Assembly: GCA_002869685.1 (NCBI GenBank)
Contig: PKUE01000186.1
Span: forward strand, 1 to 47,763
DNA: 47,763 nt
Direction: 5' to 3'
Source of the DNA: Desulfuromonas sp.
GTDB taxonomy: Bacteria > Desulfobacterota > Desulfuromonadia > Desulfuromonadales > Desulfuromonadaceae
Positions 38,904-47,113 of this stretch are shown one piece after another (positions within the stretch are counted from its first letter, which is position 1; each line of letters starts with the position of its first letter). The notes under the pieces are model-generated. The model ran no database searches, was not told the origin of the DNA, and worked only from the letters and a program-made list of their open reading frames with translations. The position numbers and the translations under genes were made by a program.

Positions 38904-39434
38904 TTATGAGTAGCGGTTGTAAGTCACGCGGGTTGAAAAAGGCTGCCGCTCTTTTTGTTCCCATTGTTCTTTGGGGGTGCCGACCGGCAGCAGGATCTGT
39001 ACTTTTTTGTCGTCTGGCAGATGGAGCAGGGCGGCAACCTTGTCTGCACGGTTGCCCACGCGCAGCCATCCGTCTATCCATACACTGGCATAACCGAGAG
39101 CCGTAATCGCCAGCAGCATGTTCTCTGTTGCTGCGGCACAGTCTTCAAGCTGAAAGTCGTAACCTTCGTAGATCTTTTCTGGCGTTTTATCGATGATGCA
39201 GGCGATCATGGCCGGGGCCTGCTGCATGGCCTTGTTGGCTGGATGCAACGCCTGAAGTTCCTGTAACAGGCTGTTGTCATCAATAATGATAAATTCAGTT
39301 GTCTGAGCATTTTTTCCGGAGGGTGCCCGTATTCCAGCACCGACGATGCGGTCCAGGTCTTCACGGGGAACCGGGGTGGTTTCCATAGGGCCACGGTAAC
39401 TGTGTCTTAAACAGATTGCATCGAAAAGGTCCAA
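38904..39434 (-). CDS. Nitroreductase-family FMN protein
   Basis: The 176-residue product has the nitroreductase fold signature: RHSYRG near residue 9 (FMN phosphate binding), GIRAPSGKNAQTTEFI (about 38-53), an ALGYASVWIDG segment and the C-terminal ILLPVGTPKE. I place the start at TTG 39434 because AAGGAG lies at proper distance and the domain begins right there; the longer frame to 39611 has no family resemblance. Substrate unknown; members reduce nitro groups, quinones or flavins. Confidence 0.85.
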   Translation of the reverse strand: MDLFDAICLRHSYRGPMETTPVPREDLDRIVGAGIRAPSGKNAQTTEFIIIDDNSLLQELQALHPANKAMQQAPAMIACIIDKTPEKIYEGYDFQLEDCAAATENMLLAITALGYASVWIDGWLRVGNRADKVAALLHLPDDKKVQILLPVGTPKEQWEQKERQPFSTRVTYNRYS

Positions 39435-39572
39435 AACTTTACTCCTTACTGATGTTAACCCAACAGTGGAATTGTAACATAGCGGAGAACTGCCGACAAA
39501 ACGAGAACGGTGCACAAGGGGAAAAGGGTTGAACAGTGAGACGTTGTACCAGGGGGGCAATATGGCTAGAGA

Positions 39573-39608
39573 CAAAAAAGCCGCACCTGACTGAGCGTCA
39601 GATGCGGC
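39573..39608 (-). terminator. Intrinsic terminator after the ArsR-type gene
   Basis: Arms 39580-39591 and 39597-39608 form a 12-bp stem with one mismatch; the A run at 39574-39579 becomes a T tract on the minus strand. It ends the regulator transcript before the nitroreductase gene. Confidence 0.85.
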
Positions 39609-39620
39609 CACTTGGCTTGT

Positions 39621-39935
39621 TTAATCTTTTTTACTGCCACAGCCTTCCAGGGTGAACAGGCATTGAACTATTTGTCGCGCCTGATCCGAGACAACATGGT
39701 AATAAACCTCAACACCATCGCGCTGTCCCTCAATGATCCCCTTATTTTTGAGTAAGGCCAGATGTTGTGACACCGTAGCTTGGGGAAGTTGCAGACATTC
39801 CCAGATTTTTTTGACATTACAGGCTTGTGAAATGAGCCCGGCAATAATCTTCAGACGGATCGGATGCCCGAGGACTTTAAGGATTTCGGCTTCGCGATCA
39901 TAGTTCTGGTCTTTGTCAAAAACAACAGGCTTCAT
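39621..39935 (-). CDS. ArsR-family winged-helix repressor
   Basis: The 104-residue product starts at ATG 39935 after AAGGAT. The winged helix is clear: VLGHPIRLKIIAGL, the recognition helix region QATVSQHLALLKNKGII and the wing EGQRDGVEVYYHV. Cysteines sit at QAC and WEC near the expected alpha-3 region, in IVQC in the last helix and in EGCG at the tail. The full E-L-C-V-C-D-L metal box of ArsR/CadC is absent, so the effector could be a metal(loid) or a thiol/persulfide signal; this is inference. It is followed by its own terminator. Confidence 0.9.
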   Translation of the reverse strand: MKPVVFDKDQNYDREAEILKVLGHPIRLKIIAGLISQACNVKKIWECLQLPQATVSQHLALLKNKGIIEGQRDGVEVYYHVVSDQARQIVQCLFTLEGCGSKKD

Positions 39936-39992
39936 GGGGTTACAATCCTTATGGCAGTTATCCGAGAAGGCCACCGGAGGCGGCGGTAAAAT

Positions 39993-40008
39993 TGAATATA
40001 TGAATATA
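39993..40008. promoter_or_regulatory. Tandem TGAATATA repeat, possible ArsR operator
   Basis: TGAATATA occurs twice head to tail (39993-40000 and 40001-40008) in the intergenic region between the divergent ArsR-type gene and the exchanger gene. ArsR repressors usually bind A/T-rich repeats in such places, so either gene could be controlled here. Confidence 0.4.
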
Positions 40009-40141
40009 GATGGAAAAGTGTTTTTACGTCAAGACTAAAAAATCTATTTCTCTTGCCTTTTCAGGTGGTTGTGCGTATCGTTCTGACGATACCTGTCACC
40101 CTGATTTCTCTTCCATACGAATATTACTCTGAGGTTCTTCG

Positions 40142-41086
40142 ATGACGTTTACTGTGCTGACATTTTTTGCCGGGCTGGCGTTGCTTTATTATGGTGCTGA
40201 TTTTCTGGTCGATGGCAGTTCTCGATTGGCCCTGTCTTTTGGTGTGCGGCCTTTGATCATCGGCATGACCATCGTCTCCTTTGCGACCAGTATGCCGGAA
40301 TTGATGGTGTCGTTGCTTGCTGTTGGTCAGGGTTCTTCAGATATTGCTGTTGGTAATATCGTTGGTTCAAATATCGCCAATATCGGTTTGATTCTTGGCG
40401 CATCGGCGCTGTTGCTGCCCCTGGCTGTGCCACGTGGTTTGTTATGGCGTGAACTGCCAATCATGATAGCGGCGACCGCTGGTCTTTTTGTCATGAGTCT
40501 GGATGGTGTGCTTGATCGTCGCGACGGAATTATTCTGCTGGTGTTGCTGGTCCTGTTCATTTTTTATTGCCTGCGCTTTGCCCGTCTCTCCGGTACGGAT
40601 CCCCAGACGCCTGAAGCCGTGGTGGCCGGGGAGGCCTCTCGTCGGGGGCGCGATATTGTCTATATTCTCGGTGGCATTGTCGGCTTGGGGATTGGCGCCG
40701 ACTGGATGGTCAGTTCCGCGGTGGTGATTGCCCGAGCGATTGGTTTGTCAGAATTGTTCATCGGCATGACCATTGTGGCGTTGGGCACCAGTCTGCCCGA
40801 GTTGGCTGCTTCATTAATGAGTGCTGCCAAGGGGGAGATGGATATCAGTATTGGCAACGTGATTGGCAGCAACATTTTCAATGTCTTATTTGTTCTTGGC
40901 GCTTGTCCACTGCTCAAGCCGATTACGGTAGCACCGGCGATTCTGCACCTCGAGCTTCCCGTTGTTCTGTTATTCAGTATTGCTCTGGTTCCGCTGTGTT
41001 GGCATAAACGTACCATTGGCCGCGGCAAAGGTGCGCTACTGGTCGGGTGTTATATTCTCTTTGTGGTGGCTATGACATTGCGATGA
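40142..41086 (+). CDS. CaCA-superfamily cation exchanger (YrbG-like)
   Basis: The 314-residue integral membrane protein has two homologous halves, each with an alpha-repeat: GNIVGSNIANIGLILGASAL (about residues 76-95) and the later GNVIGSNIFNVLFVLGA, plus the partner helices F-A-T-S-M-P-E-L and L-G-T-S-L-P-E-L. These carry the ion-binding acidic and polar residues of Na+/Ca2+ antiporters. About ten hydrophobic helices are visible. The ion pair actually exchanged is not determinable. It is the first gene of a coupled three-gene operon. Confidence 0.93.
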   Translation: MTFTVLTFFAGLALLYYGADFLVDGSSRLALSFGVRPLIIGMTIVSFATSMPELMVSLLAVGQGSSDIAVGNIVGSNIANIGLILGASALLLPLAVPRGLLWRELPIMIAATAGLFVMSLDGVLDRRDGIILLVLLVLFIFYCLRFARLSGTDPQTPEAVVAGEASRRGRDIVYILGGIVGLGIGADWMVSSAVVIARAIGLSELFIGMTIVALGTSLPELAASLMSAAKGEMDISIGNVIGSNIFNVLFVLGACPLLKPITVAPAILHLELPVVLLFSIALVPLCWHKRTIGRGKGALLVGCYILFVVAMTLR

Positions 41087-41850
41087 GAGCCCTTGTTCTC
41101 AGTGCTGTTTTATTTTTTTTGTTGCTGAGCTGTCCTGTTGACCTTGTGGCATCCCTCGCAGCAGATAGTCACGTGCTCTATCGTTGCGACCATCTGCTGT
41201 TGGGTACTCTCGGAGAGTTGCAGCTGGAAACCCATTACCTCAACGACGGCAAGATCGTCGTCCGTTTGAGCGGCGATGCTTTGGGGCTGGCGGCACTGCT
41301 TGATGGGCATCGTCATCACGACTATGAAACAGTGCTTGTTCGGCAACCTGATGGACAATTGCAGACGCTCTCCCACCAACGAATCACTCATATCGATTCC
41401 CGTGGCCGAAGGATCCAGTATGGCTGGCGGCTGACGTTTTCAGAAGACTCTCGTGTGTTTGCAGAACGGCTGTGGGGCGGCGAGGTGGTGGAGACCCTGC
41501 ACCATCGTGCCCAGACGGCCTGTTATGGCGATTTCCTCAGTGTTTTGATCGCATTTCAAGACTGTTCGGATGCGTTGCGCGTCGGAGAGAGGATGGATTA
41601 CACTTTCTTTACAATGGACGGTCCGGCCAGGATTCGTGTTGACGTTGTTGACCGGGAAATAGTGTCGATAGCGGGGAAGGCGAAGCCGGTATGGCGCTGT
41701 AATATTGCTTCAGAGTCGGGACAACTGCCGGGAGGATATCGGTCGATGGTATTGTGGTGCAATGAGACACGTCAGGTGGTGAAGGGACGGGGCGCGATGA
41801 TGTGGGGATTTGGATCGCTGAATGTGCGCCAAGCCGGGGAAGCGTTATGA
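41083..41850 (+). CDS. Secreted hypothetical protein (DUF3108-like)
   Basis: The 255-residue protein starts at ATG 41083, overlapping the exchanger stop (ATGA), and has a signal peptide (about 1-26). The rest is beta-rich, with Y-R-C-D-H-L-L-L-G-T-L-G-E-L near residue 31 and a long run of strands, resembling DUF3108 proteins thought to be periplasmic or envelope barrels/lipocalin-like folds. Function unknown. Overlap with both neighbours suggests the three proteins are made in step. Confidence 0.7.
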   Translation: MRALVLSAVLFFLLLSCPVDLVASLAADSHVLYRCDHLLLGTLGELQLETHYLNDGKIVVRLSGDALGLAALLDGHRHHDYETVLVRQPDGQLQTLSHQRITHIDSRGRRIQYGWRLTFSEDSRVFAERLWGGEVVETLHHRAQTACYGDFLSVLIAFQDCSDALRVGERMDYTFFTMDGPARIRVDVVDREIVSIAGKAKPVWRCNIASESGQLPGGYRSMVLWCNETRQVVKGRGAMMWGFGSLNVRQAGEAL

Positions 41851-43013
41851 CGCGACCCGATTACGGCCAGCCCGCCATGTTGAAATTCCTGGTGCTGTTG
41901 ACCATTGCCTCTGGCATGGGATTACAGACTTGGATGATCCTGTTTAACAACTTTGCCGTTGATGTGGCCGGGCTTAATGGCCAGCAAATCGGCGTCATCG
42001 GTTCTGTTCGTGAGATTCCCGGCCTCTTGGCTCTGCTGGTCGTCTATGTGCTTCTGGTGGTTAGTGAACACCGCTTGGCGGCGTTGTCGGTGATCGTGAT
42101 CGGTGTGGGCAGTATCGTGACAGGTTTTTTGCCCAGTTATGCCGGATTGATTGTTTCCACTCTGATTATCAGTTTTGGTTTTCACTATTTTGAGACGACC
42201 AACCAGTCGTTGACCCTGCAATATTTTGATATTCACACGTCGCCGTTGATCTTTGGCCGTCTGAAGAGTTTGACTTCAGCGGTGAATATCGCCATGGGGG
42301 TGACGGTTTTTGTGTTGGGACAATTTCTCGACTATCAAACCATCTTTATAATCATTGGTGGTGCTGTTGCCGTGATTGGTGGCTGGGGATTGCTGCAAAA
42401 CCCGTCCAGCAGCGATATTGTTCCGCAACGTCAGCGCATGGTTTTGCGGCGCAAATATTTTCTGTTTTATTTTCTCACCTGTATGGCCGGCGCTCGGCGC
42501 CAGATCTTTATTGCGTTCTCAGTTTTTCTGCTGGTCAAAGAGTTTGATTGCAGCGTTACGCAGATCGCAGCGCTGTTTGTACTCAATAATCTGATCAACT
42601 ATTTTGTCAGTCCACTGATTGGACGGGCGATTATCCGTTTTGGCGAACGTAAGGTGTTGTCACTGGAATATGGCAGTTTGATTGCGGTGTTTCTAGGCTA
42701 TGCCTGGGCGGATTCCGTTTGGGTGGTGATGGGATTGTACGTCGTGGATCACATTCTGTTTTCATTCGCCATGGCCATTCGCACCTATTTTCAGAAAGTG
42801 GCGGATCCCCGTGATGTGGCCCCCAGCATGGCGGTTGGATTTACCATGAATCATATTGCCGCCGTAGTCATGCCGGTGATTGGCGGCGCATTATGGATGA
42901 TTGACTATACCATCCCCTTTGTTGCCGGAGCGGTGATGAGTGGGATTTCGCTGTTGGCGGTGCAATGGATCCGCACCCCGGTGGCGGCGCAGCAACAAAA
43001 AAATCCCGCCTGA
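41847..43013 (+). CDS. Major facilitator superfamily transporter
   Basis: The 388-residue protein starts at ATG 41847, overlapping the preceding stop (ATGA) with GGGGAAG upstream. About twelve hydrophobic helices are visible, with a charged central loop after helix 6 (about residues 190-205, Q-R-Q-R-M-V-L-R-R-K). The substrate is not evident. Its stop codon sits inside the terminator hairpin that ends the operon. Confidence 0.85.
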   Translation: MTRPDYGQPAMLKFLVLLTIASGMGLQTWMILFNNFAVDVAGLNGQQIGVIGSVREIPGLLALLVVYVLLVVSEHRLAALSVIVIGVGSIVTGFLPSYAGLIVSTLIISFGFHYFETTNQSLTLQYFDIHTSPLIFGRLKSLTSAVNIAMGVTVFVLGQFLDYQTIFIIIGGAVAVIGGWGLLQNPSSSDIVPQRQRMVLRRKYFLFYFLTCMAGARRQIFIAFSVFLLVKEFDCSVTQIAALFVLNNLINYFVSPLIGRAIIRFGERKVLSLEYGSLIAVFLGYAWADSVWVVMGLYVVDHILFSFAMAIRTYFQKVADPRDVAPSMAVGFTMNHIAAVVMPVIGGALWMIDYTIPFVAGAVMSGISLLAVQWIRTPVAAQQQKNPA

Positions 43014-43033
43014 TCACAGGCGGGATTTTTTTT
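42997..43033. terminator. Bidirectional terminator overlapping the MFS stop codon
   Basis: Left arm about 42997-43012 (A7 then TCCCGCCTG) pairs with 43017-43032 (CAGGCGGGA then T run). The TGA stop at 43011-43013 is in the stem/loop. It also serves the convergent peroxiredoxin gene. Confidence 0.9.
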
Positions 43034-43059
43034 GCGCAGGGTCTCGGGGGAGATGCTGC

Positions 43060-43662
43060 TTAAAGCTTATCAGCATTCTTGCTCAGGTAGTCGGCAACCC
43101 CTTCAGGAGTCGCTTTCATGCCGGCATCACCTTTGTTCCAACCGGCCGGGCAAACTTCGCCATATTGTTCGAAGAATTGCAGGGCATCAATCATACGCAC
43201 CATTTCATCAATGTTGCGGCCCAGAGGCAGATTGTTGACCACCTGGTGCTGAACAACACCTTTCTGGTCGATCACAAAAGAGGCGCGCATGGCAACGCCG
43301 GCTTCGGGGTGCTCAATGCCATAGGCCTTGCAAATTTCATGCTTGACGTCGGCAACCATGGGGAACTCGACCGGGCCGATTCCGCCATCTTCAACGGCTG
43401 TGTTGCGCCATGCAAGGTGGGTGAACTGGGAGTCAATAGAGATCCCGACAATCTCAACACCGCGTTCCCTGAGTTGGCTGACACGATGGTTGTGGGCAAT
43501 GATCTCGGACGGGCAGACAAAGGTAAAGTCCAGCGGCCAGAAGAACAGAACGACATATTTCCCTTTCAGATCGCTCAATTTGAACGCCGGATTGATTGTG
43601 CCGTCAGCCATAACTGCGGGGGCGGTAAATTCGGGAGCTTCTTTCGCAACCAGTACACTCAT
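43060..43662 (-). CDS. Typical 2-Cys peroxiredoxin (AhpC/Prx1 type)
   Basis: The 200-residue enzyme reduces peroxides in the cytoplasm. The peroxidatic cysteine is in FTFVCPSE (about residue 50) and the resolving cysteine in VCPAGWNKG (about 170), the 2-Cys arrangement; the C-terminal tail GVADYLSKNADKL follows. AAGGAG precedes the ATG with an A-rich spacer. No AhpF or thioredoxin reductase partner is adjacent; the electron donor would come from elsewhere. Confidence 0.95.
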   Translation of the reverse strand: MSVLVAKEAPEFTAPAVMADGTINPAFKLSDLKGKYVVLFFWPLDFTFVCPSEIIAHNHRVSQLRERGVEIVGISIDSQFTHLAWRNTAVEDGGIGPVEFPMVADVKHEICKAYGIEHPEAGVAMRASFVIDQKGVVQHQVVNNLPLGRNIDEMVRMIDALQFFEQYGEVCPAGWNKGDAGMKATPEGVADYLSKNADKL

Positions 43663-43737
43663 GTTTTTTTTCTCCTTATTTGATGATTTGGTAATCCAAT
43701 GGACTGTTAATTTGTCTGAATTGTTAAGACGCTTGTT

Positions 43738-43766
43738 GTTTTATCAAATATAACTAAATAGGTCAA
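43738..43766 (-). promoter_or_regulatory. Candidate promoter of the peroxiredoxin gene
   Basis: On the minus strand TTGACC (43766-43761), a 17-base spacer and TAAAAC (43743-43738) lie about 75 bases ahead of the ATG, in an A/T-rich stretch. No clear PerR or OxyR site could be made out. Confidence 0.55.
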
Positions 43767-43808
43767 CAATTAAATGGCAAAAAAATATTCCCCCCTCGCA
43801 GAGCATGG

Positions 43809-44714
43809 TTAAGAAGCAGTGTTGACGACGGTGTTGCGACCACTTTGTTTGGCCTGATAGAGGGCGCTGTCTGCTTTACGCAGCAGGCTTTCGACATCGA
43901 CATCGTTTTCATCAAATCCGGCGACACCGATACTGATGGTGGAGGAGAATTCGTGCTCTTTAAAAAGAAAAGGGGTGTCGCAGATTTGCTGACGTAATAA
44001 CTCTGCGACCTTGAGGGATTGCGCCGGAGCTGTTTCGGTGAGCAGGCAACAGAATTCGTCGCCCCCGTAACGGATCAGGAAATCCGTCTGACGAATTTTT
44101 GCCGAAATGCGGCGGGTAATTTCTTTGAGGGCATAATCGCCACACTGGTGACCGTAGTTGTCATTGACGTTTTTGAACAGATCAACATCGATCATCAACA
44201 GGCTGAGTTCGTGGCCGAACCGTTGACAGCGGACGACTTCTTTGGCCAGCTGCGATTCCATGAAGTTGCGATTGTACACACCGGTAAGCGGGTCTGTCTG
44301 GTTCATCCGCACCAGTTTTTTCTGGTACGAGACCACTTCACTGACATCCTGAACTGACAGATACAGACTCTCGACCTCCCCGCTTTCATTACGCAACGGG
44401 CCCATGGAACAGCTCTGCTGCATATGATCAAATTCTTCAGCGAGTGATCCTGCAGGTGGCATGGGAAACAGGTATTTGTGCAATTTCTGCGAAAAGAAAC
44501 AGAAGTGACCAAAAGCCAATACCGAGCGGCAGTTGCGGATAAAATGGGGGCGATTCAGTTCCGGAAAAAAATCGAACAGATTTCTCCCAACAATTTCGCT
44601 GCTGTCAATCTGACTGTGCAGAGCCATCCAGCGGTTCCAATGGCGCACGCACATCTCTTTGTCGAGCACGACTAATCCGGTATTGATCGTTTCAAAAATC
44701 TGCGAAAAAATCAC
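43809..44714 (-). CDS. Diguanylate cyclase with N-terminal PAS domain
   Basis: The 301-residue protein starts at a GTG that overlaps the stop of the CheC-like gene (GTGA). A PAS domain (about residues 1-120, beginning IFETINTGLVVLDKEM) is followed by the GGDEF domain (about 140-298) with intact active site R-Y-G-G-D-E-F and an inhibitory RxxD site (RQTD) five residues before it. It should make c-di-GMP from two GTP, with product inhibition. No membrane helix is present. The PAS domain likely carries the input. Confidence 0.93.
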   Translation of the reverse strand: MIFSQIFETINTGLVVLDKEMCVRHWNRWMALHSQIDSSEIVGRNLFDFFPELNRPHFIRNCRSVLAFGHFCFFSQKLHKYLFPMPPAGSLAEEFDHMQQSCSMGPLRNESGEVESLYLSVQDVSEVVSYQKKLVRMNQTDPLTGVYNRNFMESQLAKEVVRCQRFGHELSLLMIDVDLFKNVNDNYGHQCGDYALKEITRRISAKIRQTDFLIRYGGDEFCCLLTETAPAQSLKVAELLRQQICDTPFLFKEHEFSSTISIGVAGFDENDVDVESLLRKADSALYQAKQSGRNTVVNTAS

Positions 44715-45358
44715 CCGAAAGACTCCAGAAATGCAAACAGGGCTTTTTTCAGCCAGTCAATGGATTTTTGGTTGGTGATCAGGAACAGGTAGCCTTCCAC
44801 ATTCTGTTCCTCAAAGCGGAACACGGTCCGGATTGAGATTACAAAGCTGTCCGGTGCCACCGGTGATTTATTGCAATCTTCCAGGCACAGGTCTTTGGCC
44901 ATCAGTCTGGGCGGGTCGTACGTCACCACGTCGGCGAGGAGTTCGGCGATTTTACCAATGCAGGCACCGATGAGAATATTGCCCACTTCAATGAGGGTTT
45001 CTCGCTCAAGGGTGTCCATGTCGATATCGTTGTTGATGAACTCCTGATCCTGATTAAACAAGGTGAGCAAATCTTTTTCAGCACCGGACGGGAAAATCAG
45101 CAGAGCCTGACCAGCAAACTTCCCTAGAAAATTTTGTTCGATAATGTTCACCGTGCCAGAAGTTTGCAACTCGCGGCAAAGATATCCAGGCAGATCACTC
45201 CCCTGTAACACCTGAATGTCGGGAACACTCAAAATGACGAAGATATCGATGACTTCGGCAAGCTCTGCCGAAGCCTGACCAAAGGCGATATTCATCACCT
45301 CCTGCAGGATGTCTTTTTCGTCCTGAGCAAAAATGTTGTTGAGAATTTCCGCTGTCAT
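44711..45358 (-). CDS. CheC-like chemotaxis phosphatase
   Basis: The 215-residue protein has two copies of the CheC/CheX active-site helix with E-x-x-N: LQEVMNIAFGQAS (about residues 19-31) and LIEVGNILIGACI (about 124-136). CheC proteins dephosphorylate CheY-P. The gene lies between a receiver-domain gene (12 bases upstream) and a diguanylate cyclase (4-base overlap), which suggests it resets that receiver rather than flagellar CheY. No flagellar or chemotaxis genes are in the window. Confidence 0.85.
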   Translation of the reverse strand: MTAEILNNIFAQDEKDILQEVMNIAFGQASAELAEVIDIFVILSVPDIQVLQGSDLPGYLCRELQTSGTVNIIEQNFLGKFAGQALLIFPSGAEKDLLTLFNQDQEFINNDIDMDTLERETLIEVGNILIGACIGKIAELLADVVTYDPPRLMAKDLCLEDCNKSPVAPDSFVISIRTVFRFEEQNVEGYLFLITNQKSIDWLKKALFAFLESFG

Positions 45359-45370
45359 CCCGGCGCTCCT

Positions 45371-45745
45371 TTAGTGTTTCAGGGCTTGTGTTGCACGTTC
45401 CAGCGCATCTTTGAGGGCTTCTTTGGACGGTGGCTTTTTGATCGTATGCAATGCGCCAAGCGTTGTGACGCGTGACAGAACTTTTTCCTGAATATCTGCC
45501 GTTGCCACAATAATTACGGCGTCGGGATCTCGCTGCTTAATCGTCGAAAGAGCCTGGAAACCATCCATGACCGGCATGGTCAGATCCATAAACGTAAGGT
45601 CGGGTTTATGGCTGAAATAACGTTCAACACCTTCCTGGCCATTGGAGGCTTCATAGATTGTCAGCCCGTGGTCGGTAGGCAGACATTTTTTCATAATCAT
45701 GCGGGCGACAGGAGAGTCATCGACAATCAGAATGGATTTAAGCAT
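45371..45745 (-). CDS. Single-domain response regulator (CheY-like)
   Basis: The 124-residue receiver starts at ATG 45745 with GGAAAG upstream; the frame continues further up but outside the domain. Phospho-acceptor aspartate in LTFMDLTMPVMDG (about residue 55), acidic pair in ILIVDDS, conserved threonine in IIVATAD and lysine in TIKKPPS are all present. There is no output domain. It is the first gene of the receiver-CheC-GGDEF operon, and its cognate kinase is not nearby. Confidence 0.95.
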   Translation of the reverse strand: MLKSILIVDDSPVARMIMKKCLPTDHGLTIYEASNGQEGVERYFSHKPDLTFMDLTMPVMDGFQALSTIKQRDPDAVIIVATADIQEKVLSRVTTLGALHTIKKPPSKEALKDALERATQALKH

Positions 45746-45911
45746 GCGGCTTTCCGTTGGTGATAGAGTTGAAGAACAGGATGGGGGCTGTTCTTTGCAG
45801 TGCTTCAACGGCATAAAGTTTTCATATCTATTGCTGCTGACTATAACATGCCCGCGGCTTGATTGACGAGGTGTTTAATCACACTGTTCGCCATTTAATG
45901 ACAATAAAAGG

Positions 45912-45950
45912 AAACAAAACGTCACAGAGACCTCTGGTCGTTATCGTGAC
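45912..45950 (-). terminator. Possible terminator after the barrel-protein gene
   Basis: On the minus strand GTCAC and GTGAC (45950-45946 and 45925-45921) bracket an inner CAGAG/CTCTG hairpin, followed by GTTTTGTTTCCTTTT. The stem is short, so this is tentative. Confidence 0.4.
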
Positions 45951-47113
45951 TAAAAATAATAGCTTATGTAGACGGTGGCCAGATCGCCTTGACCACCAAA
46001 TTCGCTGGTTGGAGATGCATTGTGCGGCGATGAACCCGAAAAAAAGGCGTAATGGACATCCATGCTGAGATTGTCGGAGAGCGATGCGGTTAACCCCGGT
46101 CTCACCAGCAAAGATTGATCATCAAGGTTATTGATGGTGAACAGCTCCAGAGTGAGCAGGGGGTGCAGCTGGGCGGAAACGGCGGCCAACAGGTAGTGGC
46201 GCCCGGTCAGGTACGCCCGCTGTTCCTGGTAAAATGCTGAAGAAAGCAGATCCGGGATGTCCTCAGCGTCAGGACTGCCGCAACCGTTGAACAGGTAGTC
46301 AACGGTCAGGTAGATATCGTCCACCAGTCGCGCGTCAAGTTCAATGGCGGCGATAGTAAATTCGTCGTGAACATCCTCCGCGTCTTGCTCGCTTTTACCC
46401 CCATAGCTGGTGGCTTCCAGTTTAACGCCGACCCCCGCAATCTGCCCGGCCAGGCCGAGACCGAGGACCGGACGACTGCCCAGCCAGCCGGTCAGGAACA
46501 GCAGGTCGCCACCGTCGAGTAACGCTTCGAAACTGATGACACTGCTATTGTTGGTGCTGTTGTCACCCCACACCTGAACCGCCTGTAACTGACTAGCGGC
46601 GGTGGGGTTGAAATTCCAGCGCAGGGCATCAATTCCCGGGCGGACATCGGTAATCAGTGCTGAGGGCGCAAATGGCGCAATAATATCCAGGGGAGAGTTG
46701 AGAACGATTCGGCCGAAGCCGATGGCCTGACGACCCACGCTAATCAGATGATCGCCATGACTCCACTTTAGATTGAGTCGGTCGATATTGGTCAGGTAGA
46801 GCGTCTGGTGACTGTCGTTAGCGGCATGGGTCAGATCGAGGCGCTGGTTGGCTGTGGCTTCATCGTAGGGGGTCGGATGCTGGCGATACCAGCCGGTCGC
46901 GGTTGCGGCCAGTTCCAGGGTCAGTGATGACGACGGTGAAAAGGATTCAGCCAGACGCCATTGGCCGACACTGTTCCATTGGGATGGTTGCTGACTGGCC
47001 GGACTGGCATCCTGATAACTGCCCAGTGCGCGCAGATGCCCCTGCAGCGCCCAGAGTGGTGTGGCCATTAGCCACAGCAGAACCAGCGATACTGCCAGAC
47101 GCCCTATTTTCAT
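45950..47113 (-). CDS. Outer-membrane beta-barrel protein coupled to an ABC ATPase
   Basis: The 387-residue protein has a signal peptide (about 1-22) and then alternating polar/hydrophobic strands throughout, ending in V-Y-I-S-Y-Y-F with the C-terminal phenylalanine used by the BAM machinery. It resembles barrel proteins encoded beside MacB/LolD-like ABC systems rather than classical porins, but I cannot name a family. Its ATG overlaps the stop of the ABC ATPase gene (ATGA at 47110-47113), implying coupled translation and possibly a shared trans-envelope function. Confidence 0.75.
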   Translation of the reverse strand: MKIGRLAVSLVLLWLMATPLWALQGHLRALGSYQDASPASQQPSQWNSVGQWRLAESFSPSSSLTLELAATATGWYRQHPTPYDEATANQRLDLTHAANDSHQTLYLTNIDRLNLKWSHGDHLISVGRQAIGFGRIVLNSPLDIIAPFAPSALITDVRPGIDALRWNFNPTAASQLQAVQVWGDNSTNNSSVISFEALLDGGDLLFLTGWLGSRPVLGLGLAGQIAGVGVKLEATSYGGKSEQDAEDVHDEFTIAAIELDARLVDDIYLTVDYLFNGCGSPDAEDIPDLLSSAFYQEQRAYLTGRHYLLAAVSAQLHPLLTLELFTINNLDDQSLLVRPGLTASLSDNLSMDVHYAFFSGSSPHNASPTSEFGGQGDLATVYISYYF

